64,000 nucleotides of DNA, from assembly GCF_000153305.1 (NCBI RefSeq), contig NZ_CH724107.1, forward strand, positions 320,971 to 384,970. Direction: 5' to 3'. Each line of letters begins with the position of its first letter. Position 1 is the stretch's first letter. This DNA comes from Oceanicola granulosus HTCC2516. Its GTDB lineage: Bacteria; Pseudomonadota; Alphaproteobacteria; Rhodobacterales; Rhodobacteraceae. This document shows positions 50,287-60,524 of the stretch, piece by piece. The translations under genes and the position numbers were made by a program. A model generated the notes under the pieces. It searched no databases. It was given only the letters and a program-made list of their open reading frames with translations, and was not told the DNA's origin.

Positions 50287-51633
50287 CTACGCGTAGTGGG
50301 TCTCGAGCCAGTGTTCGAGCCAGTGGATGGTGTAGTCGCCCGACTGGATGTCCGGCTCGGCGAGGAGCTCGTGGAACAGCGGGATCGTGGTCTCGACGCC
50401 GTCGACGATGAGCTCGCCGAGCGCCCGCGCCAGCCGCGACAGCGCCTCGGGGCGGTCGCGGCCGTGGACGATGAGCTTGCCGATCAGGCTGTCGTAGTAG
50501 GGCGGGATCATGTAGCCGTCGAACAGCGCGCTGTCGATGCGCACGCCGAGGCCGCCCGGCGCGTGGTACTGGCTGATCCGCCCCGGGCGCGGCGCGAAGG
50601 CGGGGACCGTCTCGGCGTTGATGCGCACCTCGATGGCGTGGCCGTTGATCGACAGGTCGTCCTGCGAGAACGACAGCGGCATTCCCTCGGCGACGCGGAT
50701 CTGCTCGCGCACGAGATCGACGCCGAAGATCGCCTCGGTGACGGGATGCTCGACCTGCAGGCGGGTGTTCATCTCGATGAAGTAGAACTCGCCGTTCTCG
50801 TAGAGGAACTCGATCGTGCCGGCGCCGGAATAGCCGATCTTGGCGACGGCGTCGGCGCAGACCTTGCCGATGCGCGCGCGCTCTTCCTCGGAGATGCAGG
50901 GGCCGGGGGCCTCCTCGAGCACCTTCTGGTGGCGCCGCTGCAGCGAGCAGTCGCGCTCGGCGAGGTGGACGGCGCCGCCCCGACCGTCGCCGAAGACCTG
51001 GATCTCGATGTGGCGCGGCGTGGTGAGGTACTTCTCGATGTAGACCTCGTCGTTGCCGAACGCGGCCTTGGCCTCCGAGCGTGCGTTCTGGAAGGCGTGC
51101 TTCAGGTCGGCGGCGCTCTGGGCGACCTTCATGCCGCGCCCGCCGCCGCCGGCGGTGGCCTTGATGATGACCGGGTAGCCGATGTCGGCGGCGATCTCCT
51201 CGGCCGCGGCCAGATCGACGACGCCGCCGTCGGAGCCGGGCACGCAGGGCACGCCGAGCGCCTTCATCGTGTCCTTGGCGGTGATCTTGTCGCCCATGAT
51301 GCGGATGTGCTCGGCGGTGGGGCCGATGAAGGTGAGGCCGTGGTCCTCGACCACCTGCACGAAGTTGGCGTTCTCGCTGAGGAAGCCGTAGCCCGGGTGG
51401 ATCGCCTGGGCGCCGGTGATCTCGCAGGCCGAGATGATCGCCGGGAAGCTGAGGTAGGATTGCCCCGAGGGCGGCGGGCCGATGCAGATCGCCTCGTCGG
51501 CCATGCGCACGTGCATGGCGTCGGCGTCGGCGGTGGAGTGGACGGCGACGGAGGCGATGCCCATCTCGCGGCAGGCGCGGATGACGCGGAGCGCGATCTC
51601 GCCGCGGTTCGCGATGAGGATCTTCTGGAACAT
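50287..51633 (-). CDS. accC: Acetyl-CoA carboxylase, biotin carboxylase subunit
   Basis: 448 residues. ATP-grasp enzyme that carboxylates biotin on AccB in fatty-acid synthesis. Biotin-carboxylase N-domain ([18 protein letters not shown]), ATP-binding GGGGRGMKV glycine loop, and [16 protein letters not shown]. Downstream of accB by five bases. Confidence 0.95.
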   Translation of the reverse strand: MFQKILIANRGEIALRVIRACREMGIASVAVHSTADADAMHVRMADEAICIGPPPSGQSYLSFPAIISACEITGAQAIHPGYGFLSENANFVQVVEDHGLTFIGPTAEHIRIMGDKITAKDTMKALGVPCVPGSDGGVVDLAAAEEIAADIGYPVIIKATAGGGGRGMKVAQSAADLKHAFQNARSEAKAAFGNDEVYIEKYLTTPRHIEIQVFGDGRGGAVHLAERDCSLQRRHQKVLEEAPGPCISEEERARIGKVCADAVAKIGYSGAGTIEFLYENGEFYFIEMNTRLQVEHPVTEAIFGVDLVREQIRVAEGMPLSFSQDDLSINGHAIEVRINAETVPAFAPRPGRISQYHAPGGLGVRIDSALFDGYMIPPYYDSLIGKLIVHGRDRPEALSRLARALGELIVDGVETTIPLFHELLAEPDIQSGDYTIHWLEHWLETHYA

Positions 51634-51638
51634 GCGCC

Positions 51639-52145
51639 TTACTCGATGATCATCAGGAGCGCGCCGTACTCGACCGGCGTGCCGTCTTCGACGAGCAGGC
51701 GCTTGACGGTGCCCGAGCGGGGGGCGGGGATCTGGTTCATCGTCTTCATCGCCTCGATGATGACGAGCGTGTCGCCTTCCTTGACGGTGCTGCCGACCTG
51801 CACGAAGGGCGGCGCGCCGGGCTCGCCCTGAAGGTAGACGGTGCCGACCATCGGCGAGGTGACGGCGCCGGGGTGGCTGCCGGGATCGTCGGACGCGGCC
51901 GGCGCGGCGGCGGGGGCCGCGGCCGGGGCCTGCGGCGCGGCCGGGGCGGCGGGGGCCGGGGCGGCGTACATCTGCGGCGCCGGGGCCGGGGCGGCCGGGA
52001 TCTGGCGGCTGACGGTGACGTTGAGGCTGTCGTTCTCTCCGAACTCCCGCTTGACCTGGAGTTCGGTCAGGTCGTTTTCGCGGAGGAGTTCCGCCAGCGC
52101 CCGGATGAAGGTCACGTCGCTGTCGTGGGAGGGTGTATCGCTCAT
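51639..52145 (-). CDS. accB: Acetyl-CoA carboxylase, biotin carboxyl carrier protein
   Basis: 168 residues. N-terminal helical domain (1-45), an Ala/Pro-rich flexible linker (about 50-86) and a C-terminal biotinyl domain with the biotinylated Lys134 in EAMKTMNQ. The ATG at 52145 begins the conserved protein; an upstream in-frame start adds 11 unlikely residues. First gene of accB-accC-aat. Confidence 0.94.
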   Translation of the reverse strand: MSDTPSHDSDVTFIRALAELLRENDLTELQVKREFGENDSLNVTVSRQIPAAPAPAPQMYAAPAPAAPAAPQAPAAAPAAAPAASDDPGSHPGAVTSPMVGTVYLQGEPGAPPFVQVGSTVKEGDTLVIIEAMKTMNQIPAPRSGTVKRLLVEDGTPVEYGALLMIIE

Positions 52146-52275
52146 TCTGTCCTCGGGCCGTTGCCTCTTGTTTTGCACGGCGGGAGGGCGCCGCTTGCCG
52201 GCAACGATCCCGTCGTGCGCCCGCTTATACGCGAGGCCCCGTGGCGAAGAAAGCGGCGCGGCAGCAAAATGCCGC

Positions 52276-52770
52276 TCAGACGGCGGGTTCGGCCGTTTCG
52301 GCGGCCGGTGCGGCGGCTTCGGCCTCCGCCTCGGCGCCGGTGGCCGGCGGCGCCGGTGATTCGGCGGCCTTGGCGAGCGCGCGCGCGTCGTCGGATACGG
52401 CGTCGGCGGTGGCTTCCGCCGCGTCCGCCTCGGCGCGGGCGGTGGCGGCCGTCTCGCGAGCCTCCTCGGCGGCGCGGGCGCGCGCCTCGGCGGCGGCCCG
52501 GGCGGCTTCGTCGGGCAGCATCGGCAGGCCCCAGGGCTTCAGCGTGCGCTCGACAGGCGCGACGGGCGTGACCTGCCGCGCCTCGCGCGACGCGTCGGCG
52601 CCGCTGACCGAGAGCGCCGCGCCGAGGGTGGCGCCGCTCTGGCTCTGGCCGGGGGGGAGGGGCAGGGGCACCTCGGGCCTCGGCGCCCGGGCGAGCGCGG
52701 CGGCATCGGCCGCCGGGCGCTGGTCCATTGCGTGGGTGGGCGCCGGAAGCGGGCGCAGCGATATCTCCAT
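52276..52770 (-). CDS. Alanine-rich low-complexity protein, unknown
   Basis: About 164 residues from the ATG at 52770, which has GGAGG five bases upstream. Pro-rich in the first half, with a short distinctive segment (LKPWGLPMLPDEAARA) in the middle, then a long Ala/Glu/Arg helix-like repeat region and an Ala/Glu/Pro tail. The high GC makes a spurious frame possible, but the ribosome site and the distinctive middle segment favour a real gene. Function unknown. Confidence 0.45.
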   Translation of the reverse strand: MEISLRPLPAPTHAMDQRPAADAAALARAPRPEVPLPLPPGQSQSGATLGAALSVSGADASREARQVTPVAPVERTLKPWGLPMLPDEAARAAAEARARAAEEARETAATARAEADAAEATADAVSDDARALAKAAESPAPPATGAEAEAEAAAPAAETAEPAV

Positions 52771-52880
52771 TCGAGCCTCCATCTCGACACGGGTGGAACG
52801 TGACCTTCCGAGCCAGTTAGGCAGCCGAAGATGGACGAGTCGTTAACGCCGCGCGGCTTTCGCGCGCGCCGGTTAACGCC

Positions 52881-53642
52881 TCAGATCGCCAGGTACTGCG
52901 CCCGCAGCGTCTCGTTCTCGAGCACCTCGCGCGCCGAGCCGTCGAACACCACCTTGCCGATGTCGAGGATCACCGCCCGGTCCGCCAGCTTCAGCGCCGC
53001 GACGGCGTTCTGCTCCACGATCACCGTCGTGATGCCCTGGTCGCGGATGATCTCCAGCGTCCTGGCGATCTCCTGCACGATCACCGGCGCCAGCCCCTCG
53101 TAGGGCTCGTCGAGCAGCAACACCTTGATATCGCGGCACAAGGCGCGGGCGATGGCGAGCATCTGCTGCTCCCCGCCCGAGAGCGTCACGCCCTCCTGCT
53201 TGCGCCGCTCGCCGAGCCGCGGAAACAGCTGGTAGACCCGCTCGAGCGACCAGCCGACCGGCGGCGCGATCTGGGCGAGTTGCAGGTTCTCCTCGACGGT
53301 CAGCCCCGGGATCACGCGCCGGTCCTCGGGCACCAGCGCGATGCCCGCCGCCGCCGCCTGGTGGCTGCGCATGGTGTGCAGCGGTTGGTGGTCGAGCCAG
53401 ATCTCGCCCGACGCCAGCGCCGGCGAATCGAGCCGCGCGATGGTGCGCAGGGTCGAGGTCTTGCCCGCGCCGTTGCGCCCGAGCAGGGCGAGGATCTCGC
53501 CCTCGTGGATGTCGAAGCTCACCCCCTGCACGATGTAGCTCTCGCCGTAGAAGGCCTCGACGTTCCACACGCTCAGGTACTTGGGATGGGTGGCGGCGTT
53601 GTTGACGTTCTTGTCGAACGGCGCGGTGGCGGTATCGGTCAT
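52881..53642 (-). CDS. livF: Branched-chain-type ABC transporter ATPase LivF
   Basis: 253 residues. Walker A GRNGAGKTS, signature LSGGEQQMLAIARAL and Walker B VLLLDEPYEGLAP, the LivF pattern. Second ATPase of a hydrophobic amino acid/amide (HAAT) importer. Last gene of the minus-strand operon that runs from the binding protein (58215) through livH, livM and livG. Confidence 0.9.
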   Translation of the reverse strand: MTDTATAPFDKNVNNAATHPKYLSVWNVEAFYGESYIVQGVSFDIHEGEILALLGRNGAGKTSTLRTIARLDSPALASGEIWLDHQPLHTMRSHQAAAAGIALVPEDRRVIPGLTVEENLQLAQIAPPVGWSLERVYQLFPRLGERRKQEGVTLSGGEQQMLAIARALCRDIKVLLLDEPYEGLAPVIVQEIARTLEIIRDQGITTVIVEQNAVAALKLADRAVILDIGKVVFDGSAREVLENETLRAQYLAI

Positions 53643-53652
53643 CGCTGTCTCC

Positions 53653-54411
53653 TCAGACCTGGGCTTCGCCGAGATAGGCTTCGCGCACCTTCGGGTGGCC
53701 CTTGATGCGATCGGGCACGTCCTCCACCAGCGGCGTGCCCTGGGCGAGCACGGTGATCCGCTGGGCGAGGCTGAAGACGACGTTCATGTCGTGCTCGATG
53801 ATGCACATGGTAATGTCGTGCTTGGCGTGGATCTCCTTGAGCAGGTCGATCGTGTTGTTGGTATCGGCCCGCGCCATCCCCGCCGTCGGCTCGTCGAGCA
53901 GCAGCAGCCGCGGCGACTGCACGAGGCACATCGCCATCTCCAGCCGCCGCTTGTCGCCGCGCGACAGCGAGCCGGCCAGCATCCGGCGCTTGTCGTGCAT
54001 GTTGACGTCCTCGAGCATGTGCAGCGCCATGTCGCGCAGCTCGCGCTCGTTGGCGACGGTCTCGTAGGCATGCATCCGGAACGCCCCGTCGCGGCGCGCG
54101 AAACACGGGATCAGCACGTTCTCCAGCACGCTGAGATCGGCGAAGATCTCCGGCGTCTGGAACACCCGGCTGATCCCCATCTGGTTGATCTCGTGCGGCT
54201 TGCGGCCCAGCACCGACTGCCCGTCGAACATCACCGAGCCCGAGTCGGGGATCAGCTTGCCGACGAGGCAGTTCAGCAGCGTCGACTTGCCCGCCCCGTT
54301 CGGCCCGATGATCGCGTGCACCGAGTTCTCCTGCACGCTCAGGTTCACGTCCCCCAGCGCCTGCAAGCCGCCGAAGCGCTTGTTGACGCCCTTCACTTCG
54401 AGAATGCCCAT
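53653..54411 (-). CDS. livG: Branched-chain-type ABC transporter ATPase LivG
   Basis: 252 residues. Walker A GPNGAGKS, signature SLSRGDKRRLEMAM (a LivG variant of the ABC signature) and Walker B LLLLDEPTAGM. Partner of LivF in energising transport. Ten bases from livF and 12 bases from livM. Confidence 0.9.
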   Translation of the reverse strand: MGILEVKGVNKRFGGLQALGDVNLSVQENSVHAIIGPNGAGKSTLLNCLVGKLIPDSGSVMFDGQSVLGRKPHEINQMGISRVFQTPEIFADLSVLENVLIPCFARRDGAFRMHAYETVANERELRDMALHMLEDVNMHDKRRMLAGSLSRGDKRRLEMAMCLVQSPRLLLLDEPTAGMARADTNNTIDLLKEIHAKHDITMCIIEHDMNVVFSLAQRITVLAQGTPLVEDVPDRIKGHPKVREAYLGEAQV

Positions 54412-54423
54412 GCGCGGCGCTCC

Positions 54424-55704
54424 TTATTCGGCCGGTTGCTTGCGGGCGGCCTCGGCCTCCGCCTCGCCGCCCTTGCGGTTGCGGCGGCGGAAGGCGAAGC
54501 GGCCGATGCGCTGCCCGCCCTCGACCAGCCCGCCGGGCAGGAAGATGACGACGAGCATGAACAGGATGCCCAGCGTCAGGTGCCAGCCCTTGCCCACGAA
54601 CGGGTGCAGGAGCGTCACGAAGAGGTTCTCCAGCCCCTCGGGCATGAAGGCGAACCAGCTGTGCAGCACGCCGTCGTTGATCTTCGAGAAGATGTTCTCG
54701 AAGTACTTGATGAAGCCCGCGCCCAGCACCGGGCCGATCAGCGTGCCCGCGCCGCCGAGGATGGTCATCAGCACCACCTCGCCGCTGGCGGTCCACTGCA
54801 TCCGTTCGGCGCCCGCGAGCGGGTCCATCGAGGCCATCAGCCCGCCCGCGAGCCCGGCGTACATGCCCGAGATCACGAAGGCGGCGAGCGTGTAGGGGCG
54901 CGGGTTGAGGCCGGTGTAGTTGAGCCGCTGCTGGTTCGACTTCACCGCCCGCAGCATCATCCCGAAGGGCGAGCGAAAGATGCGGATCGAGAGGTAGAAG
55001 ACGATCAGCATCAGGACCGCGCAGACGTAGTATCCGGCATTGAAGTCGAAGGCCCAGAACGTCTCGCCGAAGGCGCCCGGCAGCATGTGGGTGTCGCAGC
55101 CCGACAGCCCGCTGGCGGTGCCGCCGAGCTTGACCTCGCAGGTCTGGCGCATCTCCAGCCCGAACAGGTTGGTCACGTTCGGCGCGCTGGCGCCGTGCAG
55201 CACCTGCGGGTCGGAAGGGTAGACCTGCAGGCCCGTCTCGCCGTTGGTGAGGTTGATCAGCGCCGGGTTGCCGAGCACCGAGTAGGCCAGCGCGAACGAC
55301 ATCTGCGCGAAAGCGAGCGTCAGGATCGAGAAGTAGATCCCCGAGCGGCGCAGCGAGATGTAGCCGATCACCACCGAGAACAGCCCCGCCACCACGACCG
55401 ACAGCAGGATCGCCGGGATGATGTTGAAGCCGAGCAGCTTGAACATCCACACCGCCGAGTAGCTGCCCACCCCGAGGAAGGCCGCGTGGCCGAAGGAGAG
55501 GTAGCCGGTGAGCCCGAACAGGATGTTGAAGCCGATGGCGAAGATGCCGAAGATCACGAACCGCTGCATCAGGTCCGGGTAGCCGGCATTGAACTGCGCC
55601 ATCGCCGAGTTGGCCGGGAACGGGTTCAGGATGATCGGCGCGAAGAGCGTCATCACGGCGACGATGACGAGCAGCATCACGTCTCTGCGTTCAAGTCCGC
55701 GCAT
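54424..55704 (-). CDS. livM: Branched-chain-type ABC transporter permease LivM, enlarged periplasmic loop
   Basis: 426 residues. About ten membrane helices with the LivM signature [17 protein letters not shown]. Between helices, residues about 158-222 form a polar, probably periplasmic insert larger than usual, containing Cys189 and Cys203 that could form a disulfide. The C-terminus is charged and cytoplasmic. The insert may contact the binding protein or change substrate gating. Three bases after livH. Confidence 0.88.
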   Translation of the reverse strand: MRGLERRDVMLLVIVAVMTLFAPIILNPFPANSAMAQFNAGYPDLMQRFVIFGIFAIGFNILFGLTGYLSFGHAAFLGVGSYSAVWMFKLLGFNIIPAILLSVVVAGLFSVVIGYISLRRSGIYFSILTLAFAQMSFALAYSVLGNPALINLTNGETGLQVYPSDPQVLHGASAPNVTNLFGLEMRQTCEVKLGGTASGLSGCDTHMLPGAFGETFWAFDFNAGYYVCAVLMLIVFYLSIRIFRSPFGMMLRAVKSNQQRLNYTGLNPRPYTLAAFVISGMYAGLAGGLMASMDPLAGAERMQWTASGEVVLMTILGGAGTLIGPVLGAGFIKYFENIFSKINDGVLHSWFAFMPEGLENLFVTLLHPFVGKGWHLTLGILFMLVVIFLPGGLVEGGQRIGRFAFRRRNRKGGEAEAEAARKQPAE

Positions 55705-55707
55705 GGC

Positions 55708-56739
55708 TCACTCCTCCATCACGCCCTTGCGGCCGAGCAGGCCGCGGGGGCGGGTCAATAGGATCAGGATGGCGACGAGGTAGATGATGATCTGGTCGAT
55801 CCCGGGGATGATGTCCTTGATCCAGTTCATCGAGGCGAAGCTCTGCAGGATGCCGAGCAGGAACCCCGCCGCCACGGCGCCGGGCAGCGAGCCCATGCCG
55901 CCGACGACGACCACCACGAAGGACAGCACCAGGAAGTCCATGCCCATGTGGTAGTTCGGTGAGTTGATCGGCGTGTACATCACCCCCGCCAGCCCCGCGA
56001 CGATCGCGGCGAGGCCGAACATCAGCGTGAAGCGGCGGTCGATGTCGATGCCGAGCAGCCCCACCGTCTCGCGGTCGGCCATGCCGGCGCGCACGACCAT
56101 GCCGAAGGTGGTGAATTGCAGGAAGGCGAAGACCGCGCCGATGATGATCACCGAGAAGGCGAAGTAGACCAGGCGCCAGTAGGGGTAGGTGATCGTGTAG
56201 GGATCGAAGCCCAGCATCACGCCGAAATCGAGGCTGCCGCGGAACGCCTCGGGCGCGGGCGTCGGGATCGGGTTGGCGCCGTAGACCTGCTTGATGATCT
56301 CCTGCAGCACGATGGCGAGGCCGAAGGTGACGAGGATCTGGTCGGCGTGGGGGCGCTTGTAGAAGTGCTTGATCAGCCCGCGCTCCATGACGATGCCGAC
56401 GAGCAGCATGACGGGAATGGCGAGCAGGATGGAGATCGGCACCGCCCAGTCGATGATCAGCGCCCCCGTCGCCTCGCCGAACCAGTCGTTCACGTAGGGC
56501 ACGTCGACCTTCATCGGGTTGCCGAGGAAGTCGGTCCGGGTCTCGTCGACGACCTGGTGCGACAGGCTCAGCAGGCGGCTCATGGTGACGGCGCAGAAGG
56601 CGCCGATCATGAACAGCGCCCCGTGCGCGAAGTTGACCACGCCGAGCGTGCCGAAGATCAGCGTCAGCCCGAGGGCGATCAGCGCGTAGGCCGACCCCTT
56701 GTCGAGCCCGTTCAGGAACTGGAGGATGACGGCGTCCAT
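55708..56739 (-). CDS. livH: Branched-chain-type ABC transporter permease LivH
   Basis: 343 residues, eight or so membrane helices with family motifs (LIALGLTLIFGTLGVVNFAHG, RAGMADRETVGLLGID, GGMGSLPGAVAAG). An insertion at about 58-85 lies on one face of the membrane between the first helices. Partner of LivM. Confidence 0.9.
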   Translation of the reverse strand: MDAVILQFLNGLDKGSAYALIALGLTLIFGTLGVVNFAHGALFMIGAFCAVTMSRLLSLSHQVVDETRTDFLGNPMKVDVPYVNDWFGEATGALIIDWAVPISILLAIPVMLLVGIVMERGLIKHFYKRPHADQILVTFGLAIVLQEIIKQVYGANPIPTPAPEAFRGSLDFGVMLGFDPYTITYPYWRLVYFAFSVIIIGAVFAFLQFTTFGMVVRAGMADRETVGLLGIDIDRRFTLMFGLAAIVAGLAGVMYTPINSPNYHMGMDFLVLSFVVVVVGGMGSLPGAVAAGFLLGILQSFASMNWIKDIIPGIDQIIIYLVAILILLTRPRGLLGRKGVMEE

Positions 56740-56850
56740 GTCTCCACCTTCATGGATGTGTCGGGAATGCCCGGCGCGGGGCCGGGCAGGGCGGGCCGGC
56801 GGCCCTCGAGACGGCGGGGCAGGGGCGCGCCCCCGCCCCGCGCTCGCGGC

Positions 56851-58215
56851 TCACGCGCCCGGGTTGCACTCGCCCAGGTCGCCCCCGTCGAACATGGGGT
56901 GATCGGGCTCGTAGGTGACCTGCTCGGTCGGGGTGACCTCGACGATCTCCACCAGGTCGAACTCGTTCTCCGGGTTCTCCTTGCCGCGCACCACCACGAC
57001 GTCCTTGAAGCACTGGTGGTCGCCGGCGCGGTAGAGCGTCGGGCCGTTGCCCATGCCGTCGAACTCGAAGCCCTCGAGCGCCTCGACCACGGCGCAGGGG
57101 TTGAACGAGCCCGCGCGGGTGACGGCGTCGGCGTAGAGCAGGGTCTGCACGTAGCAGGTGTGGGCGGCCTGGGAGGGCGGGAAGCCGTACTTCTCGCCGA
57201 AGGACTGCACGAAGGCGTTGGTGCCGACGTAGCGCTCGCCCATCTCGTTCTCGAGCTTCCAGTCCCAGTTCTGCGAGCCGGGGATGCCCTTGATGTTCTG
57301 GCCCGCGCCGCGCGCCATCAGCTCCGAGTAGAGCGGCACCACGATCTCGAACTTCTTGCCGTTGGCCTGGGCCTCGCGCAGGCCGAACTGCACCGCGTTG
57401 GTCAGCGAGTTGACCATGTTGCCGCCATAGTGGTTCAGCACCAGCACGTCGGCGCCCGAGGACAGCACCGGCGCGATGTAGGCGGAGAAGTCGGTCTCGG
57501 CGAGCGGGGTGAGGACGTTGTTCACGGTCTCCCAGCCCATCGCCTCGGTCGCCGCGGCGATCGATTCCTGCTGGGTCCAGCCCCAGTTGTAGTCCGCGGT
57601 GAGGTGGTAGGCGTTGCGGTCGGTGCCGTAGAGGTTCTGCAGCACCGGCGCGAGCGCGGCGGCGGACATGTAGGCGTTGAAGAAGTGGCGGAAGCCGTTG
57701 GCCTTGCGGTCCTTGCCGGTGGTGTCGTTGGAGTGGGTCAGGCCGGCCATGAAGATGACCCCGGCCTCCTGGCACAGGCCCTGCACGGCGACGGCGACGC
57801 CCGACGAGGAGCCGCCGGAGATCATGATCGCGCCGTCCTTCTCGATCATCGAGCGGGCCGAGGCGCGGGCGGCGTCCGACTTGGTCTGGGTGTCGCCTGT
57901 GACGAAGTTGACCCGGCGCCCGAGGATGCCGGTGCCGTCGAGGTTCTTTTCGGAGAAGGTGTTCAGCATCCCGCCGTCGCCCTCGCCGTTGAGGTGCTCG
58001 ACGGCGAGCTCGAAGGCGCGCAGCTCGTCGGCGCCCTCGTCGGCGTAGGGGCCGGTCTGGGGCACGTTGAAGCCGAGCACGACCTCGCTGTCGCCGGGGG
58101 CGTTGGTGAAGCCGGTATGCGCCTCGGCGCGCAGGTAGGTCGGCAGCGCCAGCCCGGCGGAGGCGATCGCGCCGGTGCGCAGTACCCCGCGACGGGTGAA
58201 TCTTGAAGTCGACAT
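56851..58215 (-). CDS. ABC transporter substrate-binding protein with Tat signal
   Basis: 454 residues. N-terminal Tat signal (TRRGVLRTG then a hydrophobic stretch ending LRAEA) and a type I periplasmic binding fold of the Liv/amide family (LGFNVPQTGPYADEGADELRAFE, FMAGLTHSNDTTG). It binds an amino acid, amide or short organic acid; the ligand is not evident. GGGAGGA precedes the ATG at 58215. First gene of the liv-type operon, divergent from the ScfR-like regulator. It needs the Tat translocase, encoded 2 kb away. Confidence 0.88.
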   Translation of the reverse strand: MSTSRFTRRGVLRTGAIASAGLALPTYLRAEAHTGFTNAPGDSEVVLGFNVPQTGPYADEGADELRAFELAVEHLNGEGDGGMLNTFSEKNLDGTGILGRRVNFVTGDTQTKSDAARASARSMIEKDGAIMISGGSSSGVAVAVQGLCQEAGVIFMAGLTHSNDTTGKDRKANGFRHFFNAYMSAAALAPVLQNLYGTDRNAYHLTADYNWGWTQQESIAAATEAMGWETVNNVLTPLAETDFSAYIAPVLSSGADVLVLNHYGGNMVNSLTNAVQFGLREAQANGKKFEIVVPLYSELMARGAGQNIKGIPGSQNWDWKLENEMGERYVGTNAFVQSFGEKYGFPPSQAAHTCYVQTLLYADAVTRAGSFNPCAVVEALEGFEFDGMGNGPTLYRAGDHQCFKDVVVVRGKENPENEFDLVEIVEVTPTEQVTYEPDHPMFDGGDLGECNPGA

Positions 58216-58345
58216 GGATGTCCTCCCTGTAGGTGTCGCCGGTCCTGGGCTCCTCTTCCCGGACCGGTCGGTCGCTTTGCAGCGTAGGGGCAGTATCGGC
58301 AGGTTCGGGAAAATCGCGCAACAACCCCCTCTGTTGGCGGGATTT

Positions 58346-58389
58346 TTCTGTAAACCAATCGACAGGCGCGTTAAGGTTCTTGTAAATCC
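58346..58389. promoter_or_regulatory. Two direct TGTAAA-containing repeats in the divergent promoter region
   Basis: TTCTGTAAACC (58346-58356) and TTCTTGTAAATCC (58377-58389), with their TGTAAA cores 32 bases apart (three helical turns), lie between the binding-protein and regulator genes. A probable operator of the adjacent regulator. Confidence 0.4.
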
Positions 58390-58441
58390 GTTATCCCGCG
58401 GCCGCAGCATCGGCACGCGGTCGACCAGGCAGGAGGCCGCC

Positions 58442-59761
58442 TTGGCACAGCGCGCACTCACCGGCTCGCGCATCCGCGCCCGCCGCCTCGATCGCGGCCT
58501 CCGACAGGCCGACCTGGCGCAGATGGCGGGAATTTCGGCGTCGTACCTGAACCTTATCGAGCACAACCGCCGCCGCATCGCGGGCCGGCTGCTGCACGAG
58601 ATCGCCCGCGTGCTCGAGATCGACCCGGTGGTGCTGAGCGAGGGCGCGGGCGGCGCGACGGTCGATTCCCTGCGCCGCGCCGCAGCGAGAGGCGGCGCCG
58701 ACACGCCCCCCGAGCTCGACCGGATCGAGGAGCTGGCCGACCGCTACCCGGGCTGGGCGGGGGTGATCGCGGCGCAGGAGGCGCGCATCGGCGCGCTCGA
58801 GGGCCGGCTGCGGGTGATGAGCGACCGCCTCGCCCACGATCCCCAGCTCGCCAGCGCGCTGCACGAGGTGATCTCGGCGGTGACGTCGATCCGCTCGACC
58901 TCGTCGATCCTCGCCGGCTCCGACGATCTCGACGCCGACTGGCAGGCGCGCTTTCACAACAACCTCCACGCCGATGCCCAGCGCCTCGCCGGCTCGAGCC
59001 AGGCGCTGATCCGCTATCTCGATGCCACCGGCGCCGAGCGCAGCACGCCGCTGTCGCCGCTCGACGAGGTCGACGCGCTGTTCGCCGCGCGCGGCGGCCA
59101 CGTCGCCGAGCTCGAAGGGCAGGGGGCGGAGGCGGTTAACCAGCTCGTCGCGGCCGCACCCCAGCTGAGTTCCGACGACGCCCGCCACCTCGCCCGCGCC
59201 CGGCTCCTGCGCTACGCCGAGGACGCCGCCGCGCTGCCGCTCGCGCAGGTGTCGGAGCAGGCCCAGGTCTGCGACCACGACCCGCTGCGCCTCGCCGCCG
59301 CCACCGGCGCCGGCCTGCCGCGCGTGCTGCGCCGCCTCGCCGCACTGCCCGCCGCCCTCGGCCACCCGCTCGCCGGCCTCGCCGTCGCCGACAGCGCCGG
59401 CGCGCTGATCGCGCTCCAGCCGCTCCCCGAGGTCGAGTTCCCGCGCGCCGGCGGAGCCTGTCCGCTCTGGCCGCTGTTCGAGGCCCTGGGCCGCCCGGGG
59501 CAGCCGGTGCGCGCGCTGGTCGAGCTGCCGGGCGGCCAGCCGCGCCGGGTCATGGCCTACGCCGTCGCCGCGCCGCGCGGTCCCGTGAAGTACGGCGCGC
59601 CGGCGGTGCTCGAGAGCACGATGCTGATGCTGCCCGCTCCGGCGCGCTCGGACCTGCCGCCGCGCCCCGCCGGGATCGCCTGCCGGATCTGCCCGCGCCC
59701 CGCCTGCCCGGTGCGCCGCGAACCCTCGATCCTCGGCCCCGAGGCTCAGCCGGGCCGGTAG
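58442..59761 (+). CDS. XRE/ScfR-type transcriptional regulator
   Basis: 439 residues. N-terminal helix-turn-helix (about 8-60: LDRGLRQADLAQMAGISASYLNLIE) and a large C-terminal sensory part related to short-chain fatty acyl regulators of the ScfR/RamB/PccR group, ending with a cysteine cluster (CRICPRPACPV) that may bind metal. The TTG at 58442 is chosen for AGGAGG six bases upstream. It is divergent from the liv-type operon and is its likely regulator, perhaps responding to an acyl-CoA. Overlaps the end of the WYL regulator gene by 16 bases. Confidence 0.8.
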   Translation: MAQRALTGSRIRARRLDRGLRQADLAQMAGISASYLNLIEHNRRRIAGRLLHEIARVLEIDPVVLSEGAGGATVDSLRRAAARGGADTPPELDRIEELADRYPGWAGVIAAQEARIGALEGRLRVMSDRLAHDPQLASALHEVISAVTSIRSTSSILAGSDDLDADWQARFHNNLHADAQRLAGSSQALIRYLDATGAERSTPLSPLDEVDALFAARGGHVAELEGQGAEAVNQLVAAAPQLSSDDARHLARARLLRYAEDAAALPLAQVSEQAQVCDHDPLRLAAATGAGLPRVLRRLAALPAALGHPLAGLAVADSAGALIALQPLPEVEFPRAGGACPLWPLFEALGRPGQPVRALVELPGGQPRRVMAYAVAAPRGPVKYGAPAVLESTMLMLPAPARSDLPPRPAGIACRICPRPACPVRREPSILGPEAQPGR

Positions 59762-60360
59762 TCGCCCGCCCGCCGCCCCGGCTCGTCCACGAACAGCGAC
59801 GGCAGCACCTCGAGGGCGCCGATCCGGTCGATGCCGATCTCCACGAACCCCTCCGCCGCCTCGTCCCAGGCCAGCAGCGTCCAGAGCCGCCCCCAGAAAT
59901 CGAGCCGCAGCGGCCGCAGTACCCGCCCGTCCACGCGCAGCTTCTGGCGCGCCCGGATCGCCTGGCGCAGCGTCGCCAGCCACGGCAGCGCCCGCGCGGC
60001 GGCGTCGGCGGGGCGCGGCGCGAGCCCGTCCTCGGGCAGCGCGGCGTCGAGCTTGTCGGCCAGCCGCCCGGCGGCGGCGGCGAGATCGGCCTCGCCCGAT
60101 TGCGCCACCGCCGCCAGCCCGATCTGCAGCGCCTCGAGCTCGTCGGCGTCGAGATGCAGCGGCGGCAGGCTCAGCGCCGCGGTGATCCGGTAGCCCCGTC
60201 CCGGCGTCCCCTCCAGCGGCACCCCCGCGTCGCGCAGCGTGTCCATGTCGCGGTAGATCGTGCGCGGCGTCACCGCGAGCCGCGCCGCCAGGTCCGCCGC
60301 CCGGTGCGGGCCGGGGCGCTTGAGCGCCTGCATCAGGGCCGAGAGCCGATCGCCGCGCAT
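59746..60360 (-). CDS. YafY-like WYL-domain transcriptional regulator
   Basis: 204 residues. N-terminal HTH_11-type helix-turn-helix ([20 protein letters not shown]) and a shortened WYL-like domain ([21 protein letters not shown]). The ATG at 60360 starts the conserved part. Ligand and targets unknown. Divergent from tatA, so it may control the tat operon or itself. Convergent overlap of 16 bases with the ScfR-like gene. Confidence 0.78.
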   Translation of the reverse strand: MRGDRLSALMQALKRPGPHRAADLAARLAVTPRTIYRDMDTLRDAGVPLEGTPGRGYRITAALSLPPLHLDADELEALQIGLAAVAQSGEADLAAAAGRLADKLDAALPEDGLAPRPADAAARALPWLATLRQAIRARQKLRVDGRVLRPLRLDFWGRLWTLLAWDEAAEGFVEIGIDRIGALEVLPSLFVDEPGRRAGDYRPG

Positions 60361-60524
60361 GTCCACTCCTGACAGGTTTCTGTCGCAACATGCGCCGCGC
60401 CACCCCCGCCCGCAACCCCGCCGCGCCATTTGCGCCTTTCGCCCCGCCCGCCCCAGCGGCTAGGGATTGCCCGGACGAGGGACGTTCGCGCCCCAGCCGG
60501 CGCGCCTTAGGGAGACATGGAACA

